From NCBI GenBank assembly GCA_000432655.1, contig HF986349.1, positions 5,143-13,014 of the forward strand: a DNA stretch of 7,872 nucleotides. Direction: 5' to 3'. A program made the translations under genes and the position numbers. A model generated the notes under the pieces. That model made no database searches. It was not told the DNA's origin and saw only the letters and a program-made list of their open reading frames with translations. Position 1 is the first letter of the stretch, and every line of letters starts with the position of its first letter. Source of the DNA: Bacteroides sp. CAG:1060 (GTDB lineage Bacteria; Bacteroidota; Bacteroidia; Bacteroidales; UBA932). Of the stretch, positions 1 through 6,435 are shown one piece after another.

Positions 1-1203
1 AGGGCCGATAAGAGCCACTCTCTTGATGCTTGAAGCATCGAGAGGAAGCGCGCGGGAAGATGTTCCCTTTACAATTTCATCCTTGAGAAGGACAGGAGTA
101 CGGGTAGCAACTTCCTCTGCAAGAGCCTGATACCTTACGGCATTGACCATAGAAGCAGGATAAAGCGCGTAACGTACCATCATGTCTGGATCGAACTCGC
201 CCGTACGCATACGTACGGTAAACACATTCACCAGAGCTCTGTCAATATCGGCCATGGTGATGAGTCCTTTCTCAAGTGCGCTGATGGCATATCTCTGATA
301 TACGCTTCCGCAGTCAGAGTCCACACCGGCTTTGAGACCGGCGGCAGTTGCTTCCTCAGCTGTCTCCACATAATAGTGTCCGGTATAGATATCTTCGATG
401 GCGGCGCAGTCTCCTGTCACATATCCCTTCATTCCGTATGTACGGCGGGCGATAGTGTCAAGATACAGCTCACTTGCTGATGTAGGAACATGGTTCACCG
501 CATTGTAGGAAGACATTATGGACGGAAGGTTGTCATTTTCGATGAGTTCCTTATAAGGATAGAGGTAGAATTCCCTCATATCACGCGAATCCATATTCGA
601 ACTGCTCACATGGCGGTCAAACTCACTGTTGTTGGCGAAATAGTGCTTTGCACAAGGAACAGCCTTAAGGTAGTTCGGATCGCTTCCCATAAGTCCGCGT
701 ACATAAGCGCCTGACATTACGGCAGAAAGGAACGGATCTTCACCGTATGATTCGCCGGTTCTTCCCCACCTTGGGTCGCGGATAGGCTCAACTACCGGAG
801 ACCAGAAGGTAAGCCCTTTGGTGCCGGTCTGGAATATGGCACGAGCCTCATCTGCAATTGCAGAAGCCTCTCTCTCAAGAAGTTGTGGATCCCAAGACGA
901 ACCAAGGGCCACACTATTAGGATAGGATGTAGGTCCCTGAAGACCTGCGGACGGATTGGCTCCCGAAAGAACTCCGTGCAAGGCCTCGCTCCATACATTG
1001 TACTGACGGACTCCGAGACGCGGCACAGGAGCCATATTGTTGCCAAGAAGGCTCTCCTTCTCCTCAAGGGTAAGCCTTGAGACCAGATCCACCGCACGCT
1101 CCTCGAACGAATAGTTCGTGTTCTGATAGATAGGAGTGTTGTCCTGGGCCATAGCTGCAGCAGCAACTCCCAGAGACAAAAGCATAGATGTTAACAATCG
1201 CAT
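1..1203 (-). CDS. Exported glycoside hydrolase family 3 enzyme (beta-glucosidase/beta-xylosidase-like), 3' part cut by the window edge
   Basis: The start codon is at 1203 and 401 codons are visible; the frame is still open at position 1. Residues 1-19 form a signal peptide: a short basic start, a hydrophobic stretch, and an AMA|QD cleavage site after A19. The enzyme therefore acts in the periplasm or on the cell surface. The rest is the GH3 N-terminal TIM-barrel: SEALHGV near residues 71-77, GLTFWSP at 130-136, RDPRWGR at 142-148, YGEDP at 153-157, the substrate-binding KH pair K186-H187, and SYN near 232-234. The nucleophile aspartate is D265 in VTGDC. The acid/base residue and C-terminal domain lie outside the window. 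GH3 enzymes release glucose, xylose or similar units from beta-linked oligosaccharides. EALHGV and GLTFWSP recall BXL/Xyl3A xylosidases, while the VVEP-RDPRWGR region also fits beta-glucosidases, so the substrate is left open. It follows hipA on the same strand after 146 bp and appears to have its own promoter. Confidence 0.93.
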   Translation of the reverse strand, partial: MRLLTSMLLSLGVAAAAMAQDNTPIYQNTNYSFEERAVDLVSRLTLEEKESLLGNNMAPVPRLGVRQYNVWSEALHGVLSGANPSAGLQGPTSYPNSVALGSSWDPQLLEREASAIADEARAIFQTGTKGLTFWSPVVEPIRDPRWGRTGESYGEDPFLSAVMSGAYVRGLMGSDPNYLKAVPCAKHYFANNSEFDRHVSSSNMDSRDMREFYLYPYKELIENDNLPSIMSSYNAVNHVPTSASELYLDTIARRTYGMKGYVTGDCAAIEDIYTGHYYVETAEEATAAGLKAGVDSDCGSVYQRYAISALEKGLITMADIDRALVNVFTVRMRTGEFDPDMMVRYALYPASMVNAVRYQALAEEVATRTPVLLKDEIVKGTSSRALPLDASSIKRVALIGP

Positions 1204-1230
1204 AATTAAAAGATGTGGTATTAAAATAGG

Positions 1231-1251
1231 GATGCAGGAAAAGACCGCATC
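1231..1251 (-). other. Short hairpin in the GH3 leader
   Basis: On the minus strand GATGC-GG (1251-1245) pairs with CC-T-GCATC (1238-1231), giving 7 bp with one bulged T and a 6-nt loop (TCTTTT). It lies 27 nt before the GH3 start codon and coincides with the 5' end expected from the -7 box at 1256-1263. It could be a 5'-end mRNA structure. Only a weak T-rich run follows, so it is a poor candidate for a hipA terminator. Confidence 0.35.
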
Positions 1252-1255
1252 TCTA

Positions 1256-1263
1256 CAAAGTTA
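1256..1263 (-). promoter_or_regulatory. Candidate Bacteroidota -7 promoter element for the GH3 gene
   Basis: On the minus strand this reads TAACTTTG, an exact match to the TAnnTTTG -7 consensus known from Bacteroides. The start site would fall near 1248-1251, giving a leader of roughly 45-50 nt before the ATG at 1203. No TTTG -33 element is visible about 19-20 bp further upstream, so the call rests on the -7 box and its position alone. Confidence 0.4.
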
Positions 1264-1349
1264 TGAATTTTCGATGAACTATCCTATAAGCTCAGTACAT
1301 ACTCCGCGAAAGTTTTTGGAGCTACCGGCGTTGTCGAACACTTGATGGT

Positions 1350-2474
1350 CTATTTGAGTCTGATAACATGAGGAAGATTCTCGCTACACACAGTCTCCAC
1401 CTTGTCTATGATTGCTTCACAAGTTGCTTTCGGAATCCGGATCCGGGTACCCGCCTTGATAACAAGATCTTTTGCAGGATTGCCGTCGTAGAACAGTGAG
1501 GTAGCATGCTGCCCGTTTGAGCCTTCCGGAGAATAAGTAATGTCATAGGCAGGGGCCAGGCTCCAGACCCCTTTCCTGCATATAAAGCTGAAGTTTTTGG
1601 TGTGGTCATCCTTGTTGTCACAGACGAGATTGAACACCATCCTTCGATACATCTCCTCCACCTGATGCGGGTCCTGCGTCAGGTATCCGGTCAGGGCAAG
1701 CAGATTTGTATAGTCTGCATCCTGATTCCGGAAGTCTGACTTAAGAAGTGCCGCTGCAGTAACTACATGCACACCCCTTCCATCTTCAATATCGAAACGC
1801 TCGATTGCAAAATATCTATCCTTGAGTAGCCGTATGCGCGGAATATTGATTCCGCACTTTGCCGCCGTGCTCATATAAAGATACTCTTCCTTGCCGATTT
1901 CAGCAGAGTCATAAGTGTGGCGGAATTTGACCAGCCAGTGCGATCCATCTAAATCAGCCATCACTACCTTAGGTCTGGCACCCCCTGAATTGGCACTATT
2001 GTAATAGAGAAGAGACTCATCTCCTTCTCCCTTTTCGGAAAGAATCTCAAGAGCCTTTCTCTGAATATCGTCCAGTTCTTCTATGCTCACACCGGCCTTG
2101 ATGCTGTCAAGACTGACAGCAGGTTCATATCTGAGAGCACCCATTCCGGAAGAGCCGACAATTGCAAGCCTCTGAAGCGGATTGAGGTTCCTGAGCTGAA
2201 AACCCGACTTGCGGAGCATCCTGTCAATCAGATACAGACCATATCCGTCAGGTATGCTGTCCTCGAATACGGCAAAGCCCCTGTCAAACTTGTCAGGTTC
2301 CGAAAAGATCATATCTGAAGTCAGCGGAAGTTCGAACGGTGAAAGGGCAAAGCCGCTTGAAAGCCACTCACGCGAATACTCAAACGCACACGAACGTCCG
2401 TCAGGAGTCATCTGAAGGGTTCCCACAAGGTCTCTGTTGTGGAATACTGTTATCTTGTTTACCTGTGGTATCAT
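1350..2474 (-). CDS. hipA: HipA-family serine/threonine kinase toxin
   Basis: The 374-residue protein matches HipA across its length (the E. coli protein is 440 residues). An N-terminal HipA subdomain covers about residues 6-115 (VFHNRDLVGTL, then EDSIPDGYG at 71-79). A glycine-rich phospho-loop follows (SGGARPK, 163-169), then WLVKF at 180-184, which likely holds the ATP-binding lysine. The kinase core has D-D-H-T-K-N at 289-294, equivalent to E. coli D309/N314 by eye, and YDI at 310-312, with D311 equivalent to D332. Catalytic residues are therefore intact. HipA kinases phosphorylate translation factors; E. coli HipA modifies glutamyl-tRNA synthetase, blocks translation and induces dormancy. 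The actual substrate here is unknown. The start overlaps the hipB stop by 4 nt (ATGA), so translation is probably coupled. Subdomain 1 is part of the same protein, unlike HipBST-type systems where it is a separate small gene. An odd point: asparagine (N162) sits where E. coli has the autophosphorylated Ser150; serines lie at 160 and 163. Confidence 0.93.
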   Translation of the reverse strand: MIPQVNKITVFHNRDLVGTLQMTPDGRSCAFEYSREWLSSGFALSPFELPLTSDMIFSEPDKFDRGFAVFEDSIPDGYGLYLIDRMLRKSGFQLRNLNPLQRLAIVGSSGMGALRYEPAVSLDSIKAGVSIEELDDIQRKALEILSEKGEGDESLLYYNSANSGGARPKVVMADLDGSHWLVKFRHTYDSAEIGKEEYLYMSTAAKCGINIPRIRLLKDRYFAIERFDIEDGRGVHVVTAAALLKSDFRNQDADYTNLLALTGYLTQDPHQVEEMYRRMVFNLVCDNKDDHTKNFSFICRKGVWSLAPAYDITYSPEGSNGQHATSLFYDGNPAKDLVIKAGTRIRIPKATCEAIIDKVETVCSENLPHVIRLK

Positions 2475-2797
2475 CTTCCCTTGATTCTATTCTTGTTCTT
2501 GTTGATGGTCGCCAGCTCGCTGCCTGTGGCGTATTTGGGCTTGGAAAGGATCTCGGACATCTCCTGGAAGTAGTCAAACTCCACAACAATGGCGCAGAAG
2601 GATTCGAAAGAAATCTTACCTGTTCTTTCAAACCTTTCGATAGTCGGCGCCGGAACACCTGTCTTCTCGGCAAGTGTTCTTCTGCTGTATCCCCTCTCCA
2701 GTCGTCTCTCCTTGCAGTACTTGGCCATCATTGCCATAAGCTGTTCAGGTTGTTTGGCATAAATATCTAATGTATATTTCATAATATAGTATGTCAT
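2471..2797 (-). CDS. hipB: HipB-like XRE-family antitoxin and repressor
   Basis: This 108-residue protein has a helix-turn-helix of the Xre/Cro type at about residues 34-70 (GYSRRTLAEKTGVPAPTIERFERTG). A short lysine/arginine-rich tail ends in NKNRIKGR. HipB antitoxins bind DNA as dimers, repress their own operon and hold HipA in an inactive complex. The gene lies directly upstream of hipA and overlaps it by 4 nt, as expected for a hipBA pair. Two starts are possible: M1 at 2797, or M6 at 2782 (giving MKYTLDIY). Neither has a well-spaced Shine-Dalgarno sequence. The first would leave the proximal palindrome (2799-2814) only 1 bp from the start codon, so the shorter form is a real alternative. 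The upstream gap carries a promoter and two palindromes, which suggests autoregulation. Confidence 0.9.
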   Translation of the reverse strand: MTYYIMKYTLDIYAKQPEQLMAMMAKYCKERRLERGYSRRTLAEKTGVPAPTIERFERTGKISFESFCAIVVEFDYFQEMSEILSKPKYATGSELATINKNKNRIKGR

Positions 2798-2798
2798 T

Positions 2799-2814
2799 TC
2801 CCACTATAATGGGA
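2799..2814. promoter_or_regulatory. Proximal palindromic operator candidate for HipB
   Basis: A 16-bp inverted repeat, TCCCACTATAATGGGA, pairs at 7 of 8 positions and lies just upstream of hipB. Its size and position fit a dimeric HipB binding site. E. coli hipB operators also have short GC-flanked arms, but the sequence here is different. Its centre is 22 bp from that of the second palindrome. Role inferred, not shown. Confidence 0.55.
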
Positions 2815-2821
2815 CTTATTC

Positions 2822-2835
2822 CATATCATTATATG
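2822..2835. promoter_or_regulatory. Distal palindromic operator candidate for HipB
   Basis: CATATCATTATATG is a 14-bp inverted repeat with 6 of 7 positions paired. It shares the CATTATA core with the proximal palindrome (read there on the minus strand). It begins one base downstream of the candidate -7 box, so a repressor bound here would cover the transcription start. It is AT-rich, so chance is a greater concern than for the proximal site. Confidence 0.4.
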
Positions 2836-2836
2836 A

Positions 2837-2867
2837 CAAATATAGTGATTAATATTTAATATACAAC
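2837..2867 (-). promoter_or_regulatory. Candidate hipBA promoter
   Basis: On the minus strand TATATTTG (2844-2837) matches the Bacteroidota -7 consensus TAnnTTTG. Nineteen bases upstream lies GTTG (2867-2864), a 3-of-4 match to the TTTG -33 element. The expected start near 2830 places both palindromes in the initiation region and early leader. A second TATATTTG occurs at 2877-2870, 33 bp away, with no well-spaced -33 box. Confidence 0.5.
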
Positions 2868-2926
2868 ACCAAATATAATACTCTTCCGCAAACTTTTCAG
2901 GTCTTTTGCAAAGGGGTGAAAACTCA

Positions 2927-2954
2927 AAAAAGAGCCACCTAAGTAGCTCTTTTT
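2927..2954 (-). terminator. Intrinsic terminator after the phosphofructokinase gene
   Basis: A perfect 9-bp stem (AAAAAGAGC with GCTCTTTTT) encloses a 10-nt loop. It lies 42 bp beyond the stop codon at 2997. On the minus strand the stem's 3' arm ends in a run of six T, the classic Rho-independent shape. The A/T symmetry means it could also stop transcription on the plus strand, but no plus-strand gene ends here. It separates this gene from hipBA. Confidence 0.85.
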
Positions 2955-2996
2955 AGCAGTCAGTAGCAATTTACCAACTTATGTTTCAGTCGGAAT

Positions 2997-4232
2997 CTAC
3001 CACTCGAGAATCTTCTTGAAGTCATAAGCCTCCGGATTCGAAATACCGAGAGCCTTGACAGCTTCGTAATCTTCAGGTGTTACATAATGAGCGATACACT
3101 CATAGTAGTTCTGTACGGTAGCGCTGTTGACATCCACCATACGTGGCGGAATCTTTCCGGTTTCAGGATCCTGAAGATCGGCAAGATAGAGAGGAGAAAC
3201 GTTGCCGTATGAATCCACATAGACCATACATCCTGTCTTTCCTTCCTTGAAGAGCTGATAAACGCCCATCGCAAGTTCCGTGCAGTATGTAAGATCATAT
3301 GCAACCGGATCCTGGCAGCGTACATCATATCCGATCTCGAGAGGACGACCCTTTACATGAAGGCCGATTGTCTTGAATTCCTTCTCCAGAAGGTCATTGA
3401 AAAGAACCGCTTTTGAAAGCTTTCCAAGCTCCGGGTGACCATGATCATCGTATGTAAAATGCACGCCGGCATCCTGAAGTTCCTTGATGTCAAGGTTGTG
3501 GAAAAGGCCTTCTGCGGTAACTATGGTACCATATTCAATGCCCATGAGCTTTCTCTTGATAATTGAAGAGAGGGAAAGCTTAAGAATCTTGTCAAGGGTG
3601 ATGTGTGTCTTGTTGAACATCTCAGGAATGATGGTCATAGGGCTGTGTGTAGCCTCACCGATTCCGAGCGCAAGACTTCCGCATGAACGTCCCATTGCAC
3701 AGAGGATAAACCAGTTTCCGGAGGTGCGGGCATCCTCGTATGCGGTGCGCGCGATATGAGCTCCCTCATTCTTGGCGGAATTGTATCCGAAAGTAGGAGC
3801 ATTGGCCGGAAGAGGAAGATCGTTGTCGATAGTCTTAGGGCAATGGATGTTTGCGATATGATATCCTTTGGACTTAAGGAATTTGGAAATTCTGTTGGCG
3901 GTAGATGCTGTATCATCACCACCTATGGTAACAAGAAGCTTGATATTGTTTTCCTTGAAGAGGTCAAGGTTGAAATTTTCCTCAAAATCTTTGTCTGTAG
4001 GCTTGAACCTGCTCATCTGAAGATATGAGCCACCAAGGTTGAAATAGCGGTCTGCCGTCTGGAAAGTAAGATCTTCAATACGTGCATTTTTGCTGAAAAG
4101 GCCCGAATATCCACCATGGAGCCCGATAACTCTATAACCTTTGGAAAGGAATGTTTTCGCAACACTCATCGAAACAGAGTTCATACCAGGGGCGGGACCT
4201 CCGCCACACAGAATAATAACAGAATCTTTCAT
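2997..4232 (-). CDS. pfp: 6-phosphofructokinase, probably pyrophosphate-dependent
   Basis: The 411-residue protein is a PFK-A superfamily member acting on fructose 6-phosphate in the cytoplasm at the committing step of glycolysis. Visible motifs are the N-terminal phosphate-binding GGGPAPGMN (10-18), IGGDDT (103-108), PKTIDND (132-138), MGRSCG (180-185), TAEG (239-242) and GYDVRCQDP near the sugar-phosphate site. Two positions set the phosphoryl donor in this family. ATP enzymes have GGDG and PGTIDND; here D107 follows GGD and K133 replaces the glycine, the combination of PPi-dependent enzymes. Such enzymes work reversibly, so one protein can serve glycolysis and gluconeogenesis. At 411 residues it is longer than bacterial PfkA (about 320). 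The ATG at 4232 lacks a clear Shine-Dalgarno sequence, but the phosphate-binding motif at residues 10-18 fixes the N-terminus. It is a single-gene unit with a strong promoter at 4259-4290 and a terminator at 2927-2954. Donor specificity is inferred from motifs. Confidence 0.93.
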   Translation of the reverse strand: MKDSVIILCGGGPAPGMNSVSMSVAKTFLSKGYRVIGLHGGYSGLFSKNARIEDLTFQTADRYFNLGGSYLQMSRFKPTDKDFEENFNLDLFKENNIKLLVTIGGDDTASTANRISKFLKSKGYHIANIHCPKTIDNDLPLPANAPTFGYNSAKNEGAHIARTAYEDARTSGNWFILCAMGRSCGSLALGIGEATHSPMTIIPEMFNKTHITLDKILKLSLSSIIKRKLMGIEYGTIVTAEGLFHNLDIKELQDAGVHFTYDDHGHPELGKLSKAVLFNDLLEKEFKTIGLHVKGRPLEIGYDVRCQDPVAYDLTYCTELAMGVYQLFKEGKTGCMVYVDSYGNVSPLYLADLQDPETGKIPPRMVDVNSATVQNYYECIAHYVTPEDYEAVKALGISNPEAYDFKKILEW

Positions 4233-4258
4233 TGTCTATACGTGAAAATTAAATCTCG

Positions 4259-4290
4259 CAAATTTACTCATTATCTGTAAGAATTACAAA
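4259..4290 (-). promoter_or_regulatory. Promoter for the phosphofructokinase gene
   Basis: On the minus strand a TTTG -33 element (4290-4287) is followed after 20 bp by TAAATTTG (4266-4259), a full match to the Bacteroidota -7 consensus TAnnTTTG. The start should fall near 4252, giving a leader of about 20 nt before the ATG at 4232. This is the best-matching promoter in the window. Confidence 0.7.
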
Positions 4291-4312
4291 AAATTTGTTT
4301 TCAAAATCCGAT

Positions 4313-4343
4313 TTTCAAATATCCCCATTTTTGATTATTTTTG
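4313..4343 (+). promoter_or_regulatory. Candidate promoter for ligA, giving a leaderless or near-leaderless mRNA
   Basis: TATTTTTG (4336-4343) matches the -7 consensus TAnnTTTG. Nineteen bases upstream is TTTC (4313-4316), a 3-of-4 match to the -33 box. The -7 box ends only 7 bp before the ligA ATG at 4351, so transcription should start at or within a few bases of the start codon. Just upstream, TTTTCAAA occurs twice (4298-4305 and 4312-4319), 14 bp apart. Confidence 0.5.
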
Positions 4344-4350
4344 TCTTCTT

Positions 4351-6435
4351 ATGGAAAAAGAAACAGCTCAACAGAGAATCATCGAACTCAGGGCCCTTCT
4401 CGAGGACTACAGCCGACGCTATTATGTGGAAAATGCGCCGGTGATATCTGATTTTGAATTCGACCGTCTTATGCGGGAGCTTGAAGACTTGGAGAAAGAG
4501 TTTCCAGAGCTGGACAAGCCGGACTCCCCTACCCATAAAGTAGGCTCCGACCTTGAGACGGGAACGGACCCTTCCGATAATTCCAGAAAGCAGCAGGGAT
4601 TCATCCAGCGTCCTCACCGCTACCCGATGCTGTCTTTGGGCAATACCTATTCCATTTCCGAGATAGAAGAATTCGTAGCGCGTGCCGACCGTACCCTTGG
4701 CAACGTTGGGTTTACATACAGCTGTGAGTTGAAGTTCGACGGCACCGCCATTTGCCTTTCATACAGGCACGGACGCCTCATACAGGCCCTTACCAGAGGT
4801 GACGGGCTCAAAGGAGACGATGTCACGGAAAACGTCAGACAGATTTCCAACATTCCCACTGTCCTAAAGGGGAACTATCCCGAAGAATTCGAGATTCGTG
4901 GCGAAATACTTATGCCGTACAAGGCTTTCGACGCCCTCAACGAGGAGCGCATAGAGCAGGAGGAGGCTCCATTTGCCAATCCGCGAAACGCCGCCTCAGG
5001 TTCTCTGAAACTCAACGATCCTGTCGAAGTGGCACATAGAGGCCTTTGGTGCACATTGTACCATATACCCGCCGAATCCATCACAGGATTCACTTCACAC
5101 AGCGAAGCCCTTGACGCAGCGGCATCATGGGGGCTCCCGGTATCAGACAAGAGACGCATCTGCCACAATATGGCGGAGATTAAGGAATATATCGACTATT
5201 GGGATGAAAATCGCAAGTTTCTGCCATACGCCACTGACGGGATTGTGATAAAAATCAACGAACTCGACAGTCAGAGGCAACTTGGATACACCGCAAAATC
5301 TCCGAGATGGGCCGTTGCGTTCAAGTTCAAGGCCGAGCAGGCCTGCACCGAGGTGCTGAGCATAGACTACCAGGTCGGCAGAACAGGAGCGGTAACCCCC
5401 GTCGCCAATCTCGCCCCGGTCCAGCTAAGCGGCACCGTAGTCAAAAGGGCCACGCTCAACAATGAAGATGCGATAAAGAGCCTGGATATCCGCGTAGGAG
5501 ACTATGTCTATGTGGAGAAAGGTGGTGAAATCATTCCGAAAATCACATCTGTAGAATTGTCGAAAAGACCCGCCGACAGCACGGAAACCACTTTCCCGAA
5601 AGTCTGTCCCGTATGCGGAACATCTCTTGTAAAGTCAGGCGATGAAGCCAAATGGTTCTGCCCCAACTACGACGGATGCCCGCCTCAGATAAAGGGCAGA
5701 ATGCTTCATTTTGCATCGAGAAGAGCAATGGACATCCTTGCAGGTGAAGCTACCATAGAACAATTGTACGACTGCGGCCTAGCCTGCACTCCTGCCGATT
5801 TCTATTCCGTCAGCAGATATTCACTGCTGAGTCTGGACGGCTGGCAGGAAAAGTCCGTGGAGAAGTTCATGGCGAGTCTGGACAAATCCAGAAACGTCCC
5901 TTTCGAAAGGGTTCTTTTCGCGTTAGGGATAAGATATGTAGGAGAAAACACCGCCAGGACACTGGCCCGGCATTTCAAGACAATGGAGGCAATCGCTTCC
6001 GCGGACAAGGAGGCGCTTCTCGAAACTGAAGATGTCGGAGAGGTCATTGCAAGCAGCATCTATGAGTTCTTCCGCACTCCGAAGCATATTGAAGAATTGT
6101 CAAGGCTCAAGGAAGCCGGACTCAAATTCGAGATGGAAGACAATGGTACTCCCACATCCGATGCTCTCAAGGGGATGACTGTCGTAATATCCGGCAACTT
6201 CTCAATCAACCGGGATGCAATGAAAGAACTGATTACCGCCCACGGCGGTAAAGCTTCGTCTTCGATCAGCAAGAAGACATCATTCCTTCTGGCCGGAACA
6301 AAACCGGGAGCGGAGAAATTGAAAAAATGTGAAGAACTTGGAGTGAAGGTCATATCGGAGGAGCAGTTTCGCAAGATGCTTCCCGAGTCCGAGACATCCA
6401 AGGGCTCAAATATGGAAGAATTGACACTATTCTGA
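4351..6435 (+). CDS. ligA: NAD-dependent DNA ligase LigA
   Basis: LigA seals 3'-OH/5'-phosphate nicks during replication and repair, using NAD as the adenylate donor. At 694 residues it has normal family length and all domains. Domain Ia is at about 1-70, with the NAD-binding YY pair at 24-25. The adenylation domain has catalytic K128 in KFDG (128-131), then RGE (183-185), DGIVIK (296-301) and KFK (325-327). The OB fold starts near 335 (QVGRTGAVTPVA, 341-352). The four-cysteine zinc finger is C419, C422, C437 and C443, followed by helix-hairpin-helix repeats and a C-terminal BRCT domain at about 603-680. In the first HhH the usual GLGxK turn is replaced by AMDILAGEATIEQL, apparently one residue shorter. 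The start agrees with the usual LigA N-terminus (residues 5-25 align with the family opening helix), although there is no Shine-Dalgarno sequence. It appears to be the first gene of an operon and overlaps the next by 1 nt (TGATG). Confidence 0.97.
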   Translation: MEKETAQQRIIELRALLEDYSRRYYVENAPVISDFEFDRLMRELEDLEKEFPELDKPDSPTHKVGSDLETGTDPSDNSRKQQGFIQRPHRYPMLSLGNTYSISEIEEFVARADRTLGNVGFTYSCELKFDGTAICLSYRHGRLIQALTRGDGLKGDDVTENVRQISNIPTVLKGNYPEEFEIRGEILMPYKAFDALNEERIEQEEAPFANPRNAASGSLKLNDPVEVAHRGLWCTLYHIPAESITGFTSHSEALDAAASWGLPVSDKRRICHNMAEIKEYIDYWDENRKFLPYATDGIVIKINELDSQRQLGYTAKSPRWAVAFKFKAEQACTEVLSIDYQVGRTGAVTPVANLAPVQLSGTVVKRATLNNEDAIKSLDIRVGDYVYVEKGGEIIPKITSVELSKRPADSTETTFPKVCPVCGTSLVKSGDEAKWFCPNYDGCPPQIKGRMLHFASRRAMDILAGEATIEQLYDCGLACTPADFYSVSRYSLLSLDGWQEKSVEKFMASLDKSRNVPFERVLFALGIRYVGENTARTLARHFKTMEAIASADKEALLETEDVGEVIASSIYEFFRTPKHIEELSRLKEAGLKFEMEDNGTPTSDALKGMTVVISGNFSINRDAMKELITAHGGKASSSISKKTSFLLAGTKPGAEKLKKCEELGVKVISEEQFRKMLPESETSKGSNMEELTLF

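Noticed and set aside
792..1166. A 124-codon minus-strand frame inside the GH3 gene
   Set aside because: The GH3 frame on the same strand carries the signal peptide and all family motifs; this frame shows none.
1204..1349. A terminator for hipA or a small gene in the hipA-GH3 gap
   Set aside because: No GC-rich stem followed by a T run was found near the hipA stop; the one hairpin (1231-1251) lies about 100 bp away and fits the GH3 leader better. The plus-strand open frame across the gap overlaps the GH3 start and has no motif.
2339..2770. A 143-codon plus-strand open frame opposite hipB and the start of hipA
   Set aside because: It is antisense to two well-recognised overlapping genes, has no promoter or recognisable domain, and its composition is what the opposite strand of those genes gives.
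2845..2925. AT-rich stretch upstream of hipB with small palindromes such as ATTAA-TAT-TTAAT and a second TATATTTG
   Set aside because: Short AT-only symmetries are expected by chance in such DNA. No small gene or RNA could be supported, and the second -7-like box has no properly spaced -33 partner.
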